Assembly (NCBI RefSeq): GCF_000719955.1
Contig: NZ_JOII01000007.1
Location: 1 to 64,000 of the forward strand
DNA: 64,000 bases
Source of the DNA: Streptomyces albidoflavus
Lineage (GTDB): Bacteria; Actinomycetota; Actinomycetes; Streptomycetales; Streptomycetaceae
Direction: 5' to 3'
Shown one piece after another: positions 27,743-35,562 of this stretch. The notes beneath the pieces were generated by a model. That model worked only from the letters and a program-made list of their open reading frames with translations, had not been told where the DNA came from and made no database searches. A program made the translations under genes and the position numbers. Each line of letters begins with the position of its first letter. Within the stretch, counting starts at the first letter, position 1.

Positions 27743-28578
27743 GGGGTGCCCTTTCGTAACTGGCTGATCATGGCCACGGACGCAGCCTGGGAGAGCGCCA
27801 GAGCCTGTAGCTGATGGTAGGCCGTGAGCAGGGGAAGAACTGAAGTACTTTCCCTGTCGAGATGACCCCTCTGGGCCGACTCCGCGTACGACATGAGCTG
27901 CCGGTCAGGCATGGTCAGGATGTAGATCGGGAGATCGAAGGGACGACGTGCTCCCAGGTCGAAGGGGGCCACCTGAACCATCGTGTTCGGACGATCGGCG
28001 AACTCCATCAGGTACTCAAGCTGTGCGTTCATGATGGTGGGCTCGCCGACTGGCCGACGGAGGCAGCTCTCGTCGAGCACGACAAAGACCATCGGAGGCG
28101 ACCGACGACTCAGAGCCTCTTGCCGGTCAGCGATCATCTGCACGCGCTCGGCTGCCTGTTCCTCGGTGATCGAGCCTCGTAGCACAGCGCCCTCAGCCAG
28201 AGTGAGGGCATACTCCGGCGTCTGAAGAAGCCCAGGCACGACGCCGACTTCGTAGAGCCGTATCTCTGCGGAGCGCGCCTCGCATCCCATGTACTCAGGC
28301 GCCCCCTCCAGCAAGCTGCCCTGCCGGATCTCCCTCCACTGCCGCTCGAACGAGTCTTCCGTGTTCGCCGTCCCCAGCGCTTGGTCCACCTGACGCGAGA
28401 ACCGCAAAGTCGGCACTTTGCGACCAGTTTCTACGGATGAGATGTGGCCGCACGTGTATCCCATCGCGCTGCCGAGCTGATCCTGAGTAAGCCCTTGCGC
28501 TTCCCTGACCACCCGCAGCTTCGCCCCGAAGGCCGCGTGCGGGCTTGCCTCCGGGTTCAACTCCTTGCGATTGACCAC
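27739..28578 (-). CDS. XRE-family regulator with DUF5753 (Scr1 type)
   Basis: A 279-aa protein. The N-terminal HTH AFGAKLRVVREAQGLTQDQL, GSAMGYTCGHISSVETGRKV is followed by the DUF5753 domain (EARSAEIRLYEVGVVPGLLQ, TPEYALTLAEG, VVLDESCLRRPVG, MVQVAPFDLGARR). GTG start at 28578 with AAAGGA upstream. It forms an operon with two DUF397 genes; such modules influence development and antibiotic production in streptomycetes. The divergent small gene at 28747 may be its target. Confidence 0.88.
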   Translation of the reverse strand: MVNRKELNPEASPHAAFGAKLRVVREAQGLTQDQLGSAMGYTCGHISSVETGRKVPTLRFSRQVDQALGTANTEDSFERQWREIRQGSLLEGAPEYMGCEARSAEIRLYEVGVVPGLLQTPEYALTLAEGAVLRGSITEEQAAERVQMIADRQEALSRRSPPMVFVVLDESCLRRPVGEPTIMNAQLEYLMEFADRPNTMVQVAPFDLGARRPFDLPIYILTMPDRQLMSYAESAQRGHLDRESTSVLPLLTAYHQLQALALSQAASVAMISQLRKGTP

Positions 28579-28746
28579 CCCGTGCCCGTCCTTTCTTGCC
28601 CACCTGCCACGTTGAAGGCATCTCGACCCTAGGTCACGCTGATGCCCCTTGGTAGCGGAATCGCTACGGAGTGGAGTGAACGCCGGGGCGTATTCACGGG
28701 TGTTCACGCCCCCGGGGCGCTTCCCTCGACGAAAGGAGGCATGCCC

Positions 28747-28926
28747 ATGAGTGCTGCCGACTCCCCTCACGGGAAAGGCGCCCAGCCCTGTTCCACCTGC
28801 GAGTCGTGGAGGCTGGCCGAGGCGGTCGCCAACGGCCAGCGGGACTACAGCAAGGCCACCGACTGCCGGGTCCTGCTCAAGCGGCACCGGGAGAGCGCCG
28901 AGTGCCGGGCGGGTGGGGAGGGATGA
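28747..28926 (+). CDS. Small protein of unknown function, divergent from the XRE-DUF397 operon
   Basis: A 59-aa hydrophilic protein: PCSTCESWRLAEAVANGQRD, then YSKATDCRVLLKRHRESAEC. Four cysteines (CSTC ... C ... C) suggest metal binding or redox. AAAGGAGG places the start at the second ATG (28747, 7-base spacing) better than at 28741. The stop overlaps the next start by ATGA. Not recognised. Confidence 0.65.
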   Translation: MSAADSPHGKGAQPCSTCESWRLAEAVANGQRDYSKATDCRVLLKRHRESAECRAGGEG

Positions 28927-29144
28927 GCGCGGGGTACGAGCCGCCGGGGAAGGCGTACCGCGAGTTCGACCCGTTGCGCTTTCCGCCCTGTGCGTGCGAG
29001 GGCTGCCGGCGTCGGGCGGCGCTGGAGAGTCAGGCCCCGCCGCCCACCGAACCCGTTCCCGCTCCCGAGCAGCCCCGTTACGTCCGCTGCCCCATGCTCG
29101 GCTGCGGGCGGCTGCACCCCGCGCTCCCCGACGACCCCGGGTGA
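28923..29144 (+). CDS. Small cysteine-containing protein
   Basis: A 73-aa protein, coupled by ATGA overlap to the preceding small gene. It begins YEPPGKAYREFDPLRFPPCA, then CEGCRRRAALE, and ends RYVRCPMLGCGRLHPALPDD. Two cysteine pairs (CxCxxC and CPMLGC) followed by His suggest a zinc-ribbon-like site. Proline-rich linker in the middle. Not recognised; with its neighbour it probably forms a two-gene unit. Confidence 0.6.
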   Translation: MSAGYEPPGKAYREFDPLRFPPCACEGCRRRAALESQAPPPTEPVPAPEQPRYVRCPMLGCGRLHPALPDDPG

Positions 29145-29160
29145 GGGTGCCGTACCGGAA

Positions 29161-29898
29161 TCACCGCCGGGGCAGGTTCAGCTCCCAGACGGCCTGGCGT
29201 ACGGGTTCGAGGGTGCCGGTGACCAGGGGGGCGCCGGCCGCGCGGAGGCGGTCGTAGGCGGGGAGGTCGCGGGCGTAGCCGAGGAAGGGGGCGCCCGCGT
29301 CGCGGGCGGCGCGGAGGTCCTCGGGGGTGGAGCCGAGTACCAGGGCCTCGGCGGGGTCGGCGCCCAGGGCGGACAGGGCGCGCGGCGGGGCGTCGTGGCC
29401 CAGGTGGGTGAGGCCGTCGGTGCGGCCGTACACGTGCGGGCCGAAACAGGCGGTGAGGCCGCGTCCGGCGAGGTAGGCGTGGACGGCGTCGGCGGAGTGG
29501 CCGGTGGCGACGGCGAGCCGGGTGCCCACCGCCGACCAGGTGCGGACCAGGTTGTCGGCGTAGGGCGCGGGGCGGGCCGTCAGGGTGGCCGCCACCTCGG
29601 AGCCGGTCAGCAGCTCGTCCAGGGCTGTGCTGAGCGCGGGGTCGTCGTCGAGGGCGCCCAGGGTCAGGGAGCGGAGCAGGGCGAGCGGGGTGCGGCCGGG
29701 TACGTCGCCGGCCGGGACGCCGTGCTCGGCGAGGAGCGCGGTGAGGGAGTCGGCGGCGGTGCGCGCGGTGAGCGGGTCGTAGAGGCGGCAGAGGGGGCCG
29801 TCGAAGCCGACGATCACCGTCTTGGCGGCGGCGACCAGGTCGCGGAGGCCCGCGAGTTCGTCGGCGGTCGGCTCGGGAGGGTGCGTGCTGGAGGTCAC
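29161..29898 (-). CDS. HAD-superfamily hydrolase
   Basis: A 245-aa protein. Motif I reads TVIVGFDGPLCRLYDPLTAR (nucleophile Asp in FDGPLC), motif II RLAVATGHSADAVHAYL, and motif III/IV region AEALVLGSTPEDLRAARDAG, APFLGYARD. Helical cap between residues 50 and 110. The motif IV acid pair is reduced (GSTPEDL), as in some phosphoglycolate-phosphatase-like proteins. Substrate unknown. It is convergent with the small Cys-containing gene (16 bp gap). Confidence 0.8.
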   Translation of the reverse strand: MTSSTHPPEPTADELAGLRDLVAAAKTVIVGFDGPLCRLYDPLTARTAADSLTALLAEHGVPAGDVPGRTPLALLRSLTLGALDDDPALSTALDELLTGSEVAATLTARPAPYADNLVRTWSAVGTRLAVATGHSADAVHAYLAGRGLTACFGPHVYGRTDGLTHLGHDAPPRALSALGADPAEALVLGSTPEDLRAARDAGAPFLGYARDLPAYDRLRAAGAPLVTGTLEPVRQAVWELNLPRR

Positions 29899-30016
29899 GA
29901 GGGGAGTGTCCGCTTCGCTCGGCGGGGAGACCAGGGGGCGTGCCGGGCAGCGTACCGCCGAGTGGGCCGCCGGGGGAGGTCCCGGCGGCCGGATCTGTGG
30001 CGGGTCCCCGGGCGCC

Positions 30017-30646
30017 TCACGCGGCCTCGGCCGCCTCCTCGTGCGGGAAGCGGGCGAGCGGGGTGGGGCCGGCGAAGAAGGTCTTGGCGCGGCGCTGGGC
30101 CCGCTCGTCGACGGCGACCTGGCCGGGGCGGGAGCCGTTGCCGAGGAGGATGCCGCCGTACCCCATCTTCAGGTAGGCCGCGGTGTGGTGGAGGGAGGTG
30201 TCGAGGCCGCCGGCGACCACCTCGTCGCGGTCGGCCATGACCGTGACGCCCCAGAGCCTGCGCCCGGCCATACGCGCGGCGAAGTCGGAGCCGGGCAGGG
30301 TCAGCCAGCCCGACCAGTAGTCGAGGTAGCGCTTGGTCTGGGCGGAGAAGGAGTACCAGTACAGCGGGGTGGCGATGACGATGTCGGTGGCGGCGACGGT
30401 CGCCTCGTGCAGGGTCGCCTCGGCCTCGCCGGGCTGCCAGCGCTCGCCCTCGTGGCGGCCGTCCTGGAAGTCGGGGAGATCGAGGTCGTTGAGGTCGATC
30501 CAGCGCCGGCCGTAGGCGGCGGGCAGGTGCTCGGCGGCGGCCCGGGCGAGCTGCGCGGTGTTGCCGTCGGGGCGCGAACTGCCGAGGACGAAGAGGAACG
30601 AGCGGTCCTGGTTCTGGTCCGGGGCCTGGGTCGGGAAGGAGGTCAC
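30017..30646 (-). CDS. Flavodoxin-fold NAD(P)H-dependent oxidoreductase
   Basis: A 209-aa FMN reductase-like protein. The FMN phosphate loop LFVLGSSRPDGNTAQLARAA is near residue 18, IVIATPLYWYSFSAQTKRYL near 92 (flavin-binding PxYxxs region), and LWGVTVMADRD follows. Probably reduces quinones or other electrophiles. Expression is likely driven by the MerR-type promoter at 30789-30819, whose 19-bp spacer points toward this gene. Confidence 0.82.
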   Translation of the reverse strand: MTSFPTQAPDQNQDRSFLFVLGSSRPDGNTAQLARAAAEHLPAAYGRRWIDLNDLDLPDFQDGRHEGERWQPGEAEATLHEATVAATDIVIATPLYWYSFSAQTKRYLDYWSGWLTLPGSDFAARMAGRRLWGVTVMADRDEVVAGGLDTSLHHTAAYLKMGYGGILLGNGSRPGQVAVDERAQRRAKTFFAGPTPLARFPHEEAAEAA

Positions 30647-30788
30647 GGCTGCTCCTGCGGTGCGGGGCGGGCGGGCGGACGGCCGGGGGCGCTGCGGTCG
30701 GGGCCGCCGCCCCTTCCCCCGTGGACGGGCGGCGGCCCGGGCGGTCCGCCCTCCCCCCGGCGGGGCGGAATGCCGCTCTGGAAAAGGA

Positions 30789-30819
30789 CGTTAAGGCTTC
30801 ACATCAGTGAGAAGGTCAA
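30789..30819 (-). promoter_or_regulatory. MerR-type promoter with 19-bp spacer
   Basis: On the minus strand TTGACC (30819-30814) and TTAACG (30794-30789) are separated by exactly 19 bp. The spacer contains the dyad CTTCnCA-N4-TGnGAAG (30797-30814). Overlong spacers with a centred dyad are the signature of MerR-activated promoters. It faces the oxidoreductase and lies 50 bp upstream of the divergent merR start. Confidence 0.6.
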
Positions 30820-30863
30820 GCCGGATCTCTCCCCGGCGGGCCGTGAGGAGACGGGGGCGTCAC

Positions 30864-31214
30864 ATGCTGATCGGAGAACTGTCCCGCCGGACCGGCGTCA
30901 GCAGGCGGCTGTTGCGCTACTACGAGGACCAGGGCCTGCTCCAGGCCGCACGCGGCACCAACGGCTACCGCTCGTACGGAGAGGACGCGGTCGCCGTGGT
31001 GGGCCGGATCAGATTCCTGCTCGACGCGGGGCTGACCACCGAGGTCATCCAGGCCGTGCTGCCCTGTGTCGACCAGGACACCTTCGACAGCGGCATCGAC
31101 TGGTGCGGCGAGCTGCGCGACCTCCTCGCCGGTGAGCTGGCCGCCCTGGACGAACGCCTCAACTGCCTCCAGGAACGCCGTACTTCGCTTGCGGGCCTGC
31201 TCGGCCGGAGCTGA
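30864..31214 (+). CDS. MerR-family transcriptional regulator
   Basis: A 116-aa protein. The N-terminal winged HTH reads MLIGELSRRTGVSRRLLRYY, then EDQGLLQAARGTNGYRSY. The dimerisation coiled coil covers LLAGELAALDERLNCLQERR. There is no C-terminal ligand domain, so it is a minimal MerR with cysteines at about 73, 86 and 103. It resembles redox- or quinone-responsive members that control a neighbouring oxidoreductase. Divergent from that gene. Confidence 0.88.
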   Translation: MLIGELSRRTGVSRRLLRYYEDQGLLQAARGTNGYRSYGEDAVAVVGRIRFLLDAGLTTEVIQAVLPCVDQDTFDSGIDWCGELRDLLAGELAALDERLNCLQERRTSLAGLLGRS

Positions 31215-31236
31215 CCCGCGCCCCCGTCGGCCGTCC

Positions 31237-32241
31237 TCAGAAGGCGGCCCGGATCTCCCCGACCCGGACGGCGCCGCCCATCAGCGGCGCGCTGCCGATC
31301 CGGGTGGCCGTCTCGCCCGCGTACCCGAGCCGTTCCAGGAGACGGGCGAGGACCGGGCCGAGGGCGCGGGTGGCGCCGTCGTCCACCTTGAAGGCGAGGG
31401 CGCGGCCGTCCGGGAGCGCCACCGCCTGGACCGCCTCGGCGCCCATCTTCGACAGGGCGCCGGGGAGGGCGCGCATGAGCCAGGTGTCCGGGCGGCGGGT
31501 CCCGGCGACGTACTCGGGGTGGGCGCGCATGGCGTCGGCGACGCGGCGCTCGGGCGTGCCGGGCTCGGCGCGGACGAAGGCGGCGAAGGCGCGGGCCAGG
31601 CCCGGCAGGGTGAGGGCCATCAGCGGGGCGCCGCAGCCGTCGGTGCCGAGGGCGGCGACGGGCTCGCCGGCGGCGGCCTCGGCGGTCTCGCGGACCAGGA
31701 GCTGGAGCGGGTGAGCGGGGTCGAGGTAGCTGTCGAGCGGCCAGCCGTTGCGGGCGCAGGCGGCGAGCATGGCGGCGTGCTTGCCCGAGCAGTTCATGGT
31801 GAGGGGGCGGCGGACCTGGCCGGAGGCGAGGTACTGCTCGGCCTCCACCGGGTCGAGCGGCAGGTCGGGCGGGCACTGGAGGGCGTCGGCGCTCAGGCCG
31901 AACTCGGTGAGCATCCGCTCGGCCAGCTCCAGGTGGAAGGGCTCGCCGGAGTGGCTGGCGGCGGCCAGGGCGAGCCGTTCGCCCGCGAGGTCGAGGCCGG
32001 CGCGGAGGATCGCGGCGGCCTGCATGGGCTTGTTGGCGGAGCGCGGGAAGACCGGCCGGTCCGGGTCACCGAGGGACCAGGCGACGCTGCCGTCGGCCTC
32101 CAGCACCACGACGCTGCCCCGGTGGACGCCCTCGACGAAGCCGGAGCGCACCACCTCGGCGAGGACCGGGGACGGCCCGGCGGGCGGCGGGGCGGGGGCG
32201 TCGGCGGCGGGACGGGGCGGGACGGGCTGAGCGGGGGACAT
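31237..32241 (-). CDS. Asparaginase (Rhizobium-type asparaginase II family)
   Basis: A 334-aa protein predicted to hydrolyse L-asparagine to aspartate and ammonia. Seen are VVRSGFVEGVHRGSVVVLEA, PRSANKPMQAAAILRAGLDL (family SxxK motif), AASHSGEPFHLELAERML, LTMNCSGKHAAMLAACARNG and GTDGCGAPLMALTLPGLARA. These match the serine-beta-lactamase-like thermolabile asparaginase family rather than the bacterial AnsA/AnsB type. The start is taken at MSPAQPVP. The first 24 residues are Pro/Ala-rich and possibly dispensable. Single gene, 99 bp from rsiG. Confidence 0.85.
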   Translation of the reverse strand: MSPAQPVPPRPAADAPAPPPAGPSPVLAEVVRSGFVEGVHRGSVVVLEADGSVAWSLGDPDRPVFPRSANKPMQAAAILRAGLDLAGERLALAAASHSGEPFHLELAERMLTEFGLSADALQCPPDLPLDPVEAEQYLASGQVRRPLTMNCSGKHAAMLAACARNGWPLDSYLDPAHPLQLLVRETAEAAAGEPVAALGTDGCGAPLMALTLPGLARAFAAFVRAEPGTPERRVADAMRAHPEYVAGTRRPDTWLMRALPGALSKMGAEAVQAVALPDGRALAFKVDDGATRALGPVLARLLERLGYAGETATRIGSAPLMGGAVRVGEIRAAF

Positions 32242-32340
32242 CGGGCGGCCTTCCGGAGCTGGGTCCTCCCATTCTCGGCATCCGCGGCCGGACCGCGCGG
32301 CCGGGGTGGTCGCGGGGCGGCGCCCGGCCACCGGCCCGGC

Positions 32341-33144
32341 TCAGGCCAGCAGGTCGTCGACCTGCGCCTCGCCCTCCCGGTACCGGCGGGTGATCTCCGC
32401 GCCGCAGGCGTCGGCGGTGCGCTGGAGCTGCGCGCGGCGGCGGGAGACCTGTAGCTCGTAGCGGCCGAGGCGGGCGGTGGCGGTCTCCAGCTCCTCGTCG
32501 GTGAGGGCGGAGAGGTCGGAGAGCTCCACCTCGGAGAGCATCTCGGCGGCGAGCCGCCGGGACTCCTCGCCCTGCGGCACGGAGACCGTGACGTGGCGGG
32601 CGGAGGCGCGGTGCCGGGTGGGGGCGTCGGCGAGGATCTGCGAGAGGCGCGCCACCACCGGCGCCCCCACGACCAGCCGCCGTCCCGCCCCGGTCAGCCC
32701 GGCCCCGAAGCCGAGCGCCAGACCGGAACCGGAACCGGAGACGGTGCCTTCACCGGCGCCGGTGGCCCCGGCCGGGCGCGGGCTGCCCGCCTGGGCAGAC
32801 CCGGAAGCGGAATCGCTCCCGGCGGCCGCCGTCCGCTCGGCCCTGCGGGTCGCCGCCTCGGCCCGCAGGATGTCCAGGCGGCCCTGGAGGATGCGCCGTA
32901 CGTAACTCAGGTCGCCCTCGTCGCGCAGGGCCGTACGGCGCACGGTGCGCAGTTCGGCGAGGGAGAGGAGGACGAGGTCGCGGGTGGGCTCCCCGGTGGC
33001 CGACAGGCCGGCGCCGGGGGCGGGGCTGTCGGTGCGCTGGGTCGGCGGGCGCGCGCTCCCGTAGACGCCGCCGGAACGTTGCTCCGGGGCCAGTCGTCCG
33101 GTGCCTGCCGTGGTCGGCGTACTCGATGTGCTCGACGTGCTCAT
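32341..33144 (-). CDS. rsiG: RsiG, c-di-GMP-dependent anti-sigma factor of WhiG
   Basis: A 267-aa regulator that sequesters the sporulation sigma factor WhiG when loaded with c-di-GMP. Both copies of the family motif E(x3)S(x2)R(x3)Q(x3)D are exact: EGDLSYVRRILQGRLD in the first helix pair and ELQVSRRRAQLQRTAD in the second. Between them is a long Ala/Gly/Ser-rich linker (about residues 105-150). The 55 N-terminal residues are Ser/Thr-rich. The start MSTSSTSS was chosen as the only sensible Met after the divergent dtd promoter. Assignment is firm because two intact binding motifs are visible. Confidence 0.93.
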   Translation of the reverse strand: MSTSSTSSTPTTAGTGRLAPEQRSGGVYGSARPPTQRTDSPAPGAGLSATGEPTRDLVLLSLAELRTVRRTALRDEGDLSYVRRILQGRLDILRAEAATRRAERTAAAGSDSASGSAQAGSPRPAGATGAGEGTVSGSGSGLALGFGAGLTGAGRRLVVGAPVVARLSQILADAPTRHRASARHVTVSVPQGEESRRLAAEMLSEVELSDLSALTDEELETATARLGRYELQVSRRRAQLQRTADACGAEITRRYREGEAQVDDLLA

Positions 33145-33336
33145 GTCTCTCGTCCGTCCCCTCGAACCGGCGGCGGGCTGCACCGCGTGGGAGCATCGTG
33201 CCACCCCGGATGACCGCAACGTGCCGGAGTGCCCGATTTCGTGCCCGTACGGCGGTACCGTTCCGGCCCGGCGTGGGGCGTGAGGGGCGCGCGGGCGCGT
33301 ACGCGGCACACGCCGGGCGCACGGCATGATGGGTCC

Positions 33337-33762
33337 ATGCGAGCAGTGGTGCAGCGGGTCGACGGCGCGAGCGTGGTGGTCGACGGCGAGACGGTCGGGG
33401 AGATCAGCGGCGAGGGGCTGTGCGTCCTGGTGGGTGTCACCCACGACGACACCGGGGAGAAGGCGGCCCAACTGGCCCGCAAACTCTGGTCCCTGCGCAT
33501 CCTGAACGAGGAGCGCTCCTGCTCCGACACCGGCGCCCCGCTCCTGGTCATCAGCCAGTTCACGCTCTACGGCGACGCCCGCAAGGGCCGCCGCCCCACC
33601 TGGTCGGCGGCGGCTCCCGGCCCGGTCGCCGAGCCCTTGGTCGAGGCGGTCGTGGCGCACCTGCGCGAGCTGGGCGCGACCGTGGCGACGGGCCGGTTCG
33701 GCGCCAAGATGCGGGTGGGGCTGACCAACGACGGCCCGTTCACGGTCCTGCTGGAGGTCTGA
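33337..33762 (+). CDS. dtd: D-aminoacyl-tRNA deacylase
   Basis: A 141-aa proofreading enzyme that hydrolyses D-aminoacyl-tRNA. It begins [20 protein letters not shown] and contains the conserved [20 protein letters not shown] (SQFTLyGd motif) and the cross-subunit GlyCisPro-type motif in [12 protein letters not shown] (NxGPvT). Length and both active-site motifs match DTD1. It is divergent from rsiG by about 190 bp. Confidence 0.95.
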   Translation: MRAVVQRVDGASVVVDGETVGEISGEGLCVLVGVTHDDTGEKAAQLARKLWSLRILNEERSCSDTGAPLLVISQFTLYGDARKGRRPTWSAAAPGPVAEPLVEAVVAHLRELGATVATGRFGAKMRVGLTNDGPFTVLLEV

Positions 33763-33969
33763 CCGCGCCCGCGCCCCACCGTCCGCCGGCCCCCGCCGGG
33801 GACGCGTTCCGCCACCCCGGGCGGGCGCGCCATCGCCACCCCAGGGCGCACCTGGGGGCACGGACGGCGCACGGCGACACACGGGGCGCACCGGCCTCAC
33901 CGGGCTCCCCTGCGGCCGTACAGAGCCCCAACAGCCCTACGGCTGCCCTACGACTGCCCTGCGACTGTC

Positions 33970-34941
33970 TTACGGCTCGACCACGACCTCCTGCGCCGCC
34001 GCCGTCGACTCCGCGATCAGCTCCGCGTCGACCGGGACGTTCCGCTTGACCAGGGCCAGGGCGATCGGGCCCAGTTCGTGGTGGCGGGCCGAGGTGGTGA
34101 CGAAGCCCAGCTTCCGCCCGTCCGGCCCGTCGGCGGCCAGCCGGACCGGCGTACCGGGACCCGGCAGGTGCACCTCGCTGCCGTCGAGGTGGAGGAAGAC
34201 CAGGCGGCGCGGCGGCTTGCCCAGGTTCTGCACGCGGGCCACCGTCTCCTGGCCCCGGTAGCAGCCCTTCTGGAGGTGGACGGCGGTACCGATCCAGCCC
34301 AGCTCGTGCGGGATGGTGCGGTGGTCGGTCTCGAAGCCGAGCCGCGGCCGGTGCGCCTCGACGCGCAGCGCCTCGTGGGCGAGGACGCCGACGGCCGGGC
34401 CGTGCGCGGCGGCGAACTCCTCCAGCCGCCCGCGCTCCAGGAAGACGTCCCGCCCGTACGGGGTCTCACGGACCGCCGCCGCCTCGCCCTCGGCCAGGCT
34501 CACGATGGACCCGGCGGGCAGGTGGACGAGGGCGAACTCCTCGGTCCGGTCGGCGGCCTCGACCCGGTAGAAGAACTTCATGCTCTCCAGGTACGCGAGG
34601 AGCGCGCCCTGCGTACCCGGCTCGACGTGCACCCAGGTCGTCGTCCCGTCGTCCACCAGGTAGAGCGCGTGCTCGATGTGGCCGTTGGCGGTGAGCACCA
34701 GGGCCTCGGTGGCGCGGCCGGCGGGCAGCTCGCTGACGTGCTGGGTGATCAGCAGGTGGAGCCAGCTCAGCCGGTCGTCGCCGGTGACGGTGAGGACGCC
34801 GCGGTGCGAGAGGTCGACGAAGCCCGTGCCGTCGGCGAGGGCACGCTGTTCGCGGAAGAGGTCGCCGTAGTGCGCGGCGACGCCCTCGTCGGGGCCCTCG
34901 GCGGGCACGGCACCGGGCAGGGACAGCAGGGGACTCTTCAT
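33970..34941 (-). CDS. ygfZ: YgfZ/GcvT-family folate-binding protein
   Basis: A 323-aa tetrahydrofolate-binding protein implicated in Fe-S cluster assembly or repair. It has VDLSHRGVLTVTGDDRLSWL near the N-terminus, and the diagnostic K-G-C-Y-x-G-Q-E motif in HLQKGCYRGQETVARVQNLG near residue 225. Its neighbour upstream on the same strand is nur (gap 79 bp), an arrangement I recall from other streptomycetes. The MKSPLLSL start is used; a GTG two codons upstream is an alternative. Confidence 0.92.
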   Translation of the reverse strand: MKSPLLSLPGAVPAEGPDEGVAAHYGDLFREQRALADGTGFVDLSHRGVLTVTGDDRLSWLHLLITQHVSELPAGRATEALVLTANGHIEHALYLVDDGTTTWVHVEPGTQGALLAYLESMKFFYRVEAADRTEEFALVHLPAGSIVSLAEGEAAAVRETPYGRDVFLERGRLEEFAAAHGPAVGVLAHEALRVEAHRPRLGFETDHRTIPHELGWIGTAVHLQKGCYRGQETVARVQNLGKPPRRLVFLHLDGSEVHLPGPGTPVRLAADGPDGRKLGFVTTSARHHELGPIALALVKRNVPVDAELIAESTAAAQEVVVEP

Positions 34942-35020
34942 GGACACACAGCCTAGGACGCCCGGTGGGGCCCTGAATATTCCGCCCGTACGAGCCCGGG
35001 TACGAGCCCGGGGGCGCGGG

Positions 35021-35464
35021 TCAGTCGCGGGCCGCCGCCTCTTCGCGCTTGCGGGTGCACGCCTCGCACCGGCCGAAGATCGCGAAGTGCTTCATGTCGG
35101 TGTCGAAGCCGAAGCTCTCGCGGAGCTGGGCGGTGAAGCCCTCCACCACCGAGACGTCGGCCTCGATGACCTCGGAGCAGTCGCGGCAGACCAGGTGGAT
35201 GTGGTGGTGGCGGTCGGCCAGGTGGTAGGTGGGGGCGCCGTGGCCCAGGTGGGCGTGGCTGACCAGGCCCAGCTCCTCCAGGAGCTCCAGGGTGCGGTAG
35301 ACCGTGGAGATGTTGACGCCCGCCGCCGTCCTGCGGACCTCGCCGAGGATGTCGTCCGGGGTCGCGTGCTCCAGCTTGTCGACGGCCTCCAGCACCAGCT
35401 GACGCTGGGGCGTCAGTCGGTAACCGCGCTGTCGCAGATCGCTCTTCCAGTCGATACTCACCAC
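35021..35464 (-). CDS. nur: Nickel-responsive Fur-family regulator Nur
   Basis: A 147-aa Fur-family repressor of nickel uptake and iron superoxide dismutase genes. The N-terminal winged helix reads RQRGYRLTPQRQLVLEAVDK, and LVCRDCSEVIEADV starts the dimerisation domain. Nickel ligands known for Nur are present: His70 and His72 (SHAHLG) and His126 (MKHFAIF). M-site residues His33, His86, His88 and His90 (ADRHHHIHLV) are also there. Cys93/Cys96 and Cys133/Cys136 form the structural pairs. These residues separate Nur from FurA, CatR and Zur. Confidence 0.93.
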   Translation of the reverse strand: MVSIDWKSDLRQRGYRLTPQRQLVLEAVDKLEHATPDDILGEVRRTAAGVNISTVYRTLELLEELGLVSHAHLGHGAPTYHLADRHHHIHLVCRDCSEVIEADVSVVEGFTAQLRESFGFDTDMKHFAIFGRCEACTRKREEAAARD

Positions 35465-35482
35465 ACGGCCCAGTGTAGAGGG

Positions 35483-35532
35483 GGCCTCAAGCGCCGGCCG
35501 GGCTGTCTATAGCCCGGCCGGCGCTTGAGGCC
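35483..35532. terminator. Perfect 22-bp hairpin built from one forward and one inverted repeat copy
   Basis: The forward copy at 35485-35504 and the inverted copy at 35511-35530, each with two more matching bases (35483-35484, 35531-35532), form a 22-bp stem with loop GTCTAT. It lies about 30 bp past the stop of the minus-strand nitrobindin-like gene (35563) and just upstream of nur. A further inverted copy, AGCCTGCCCGGCGTTTGAGG, is at 35536-35555. Confidence 0.85.
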
Positions 35533-35562
35533 ACGAGCCTGCCCGGCGTTTGAGGCCACCCC

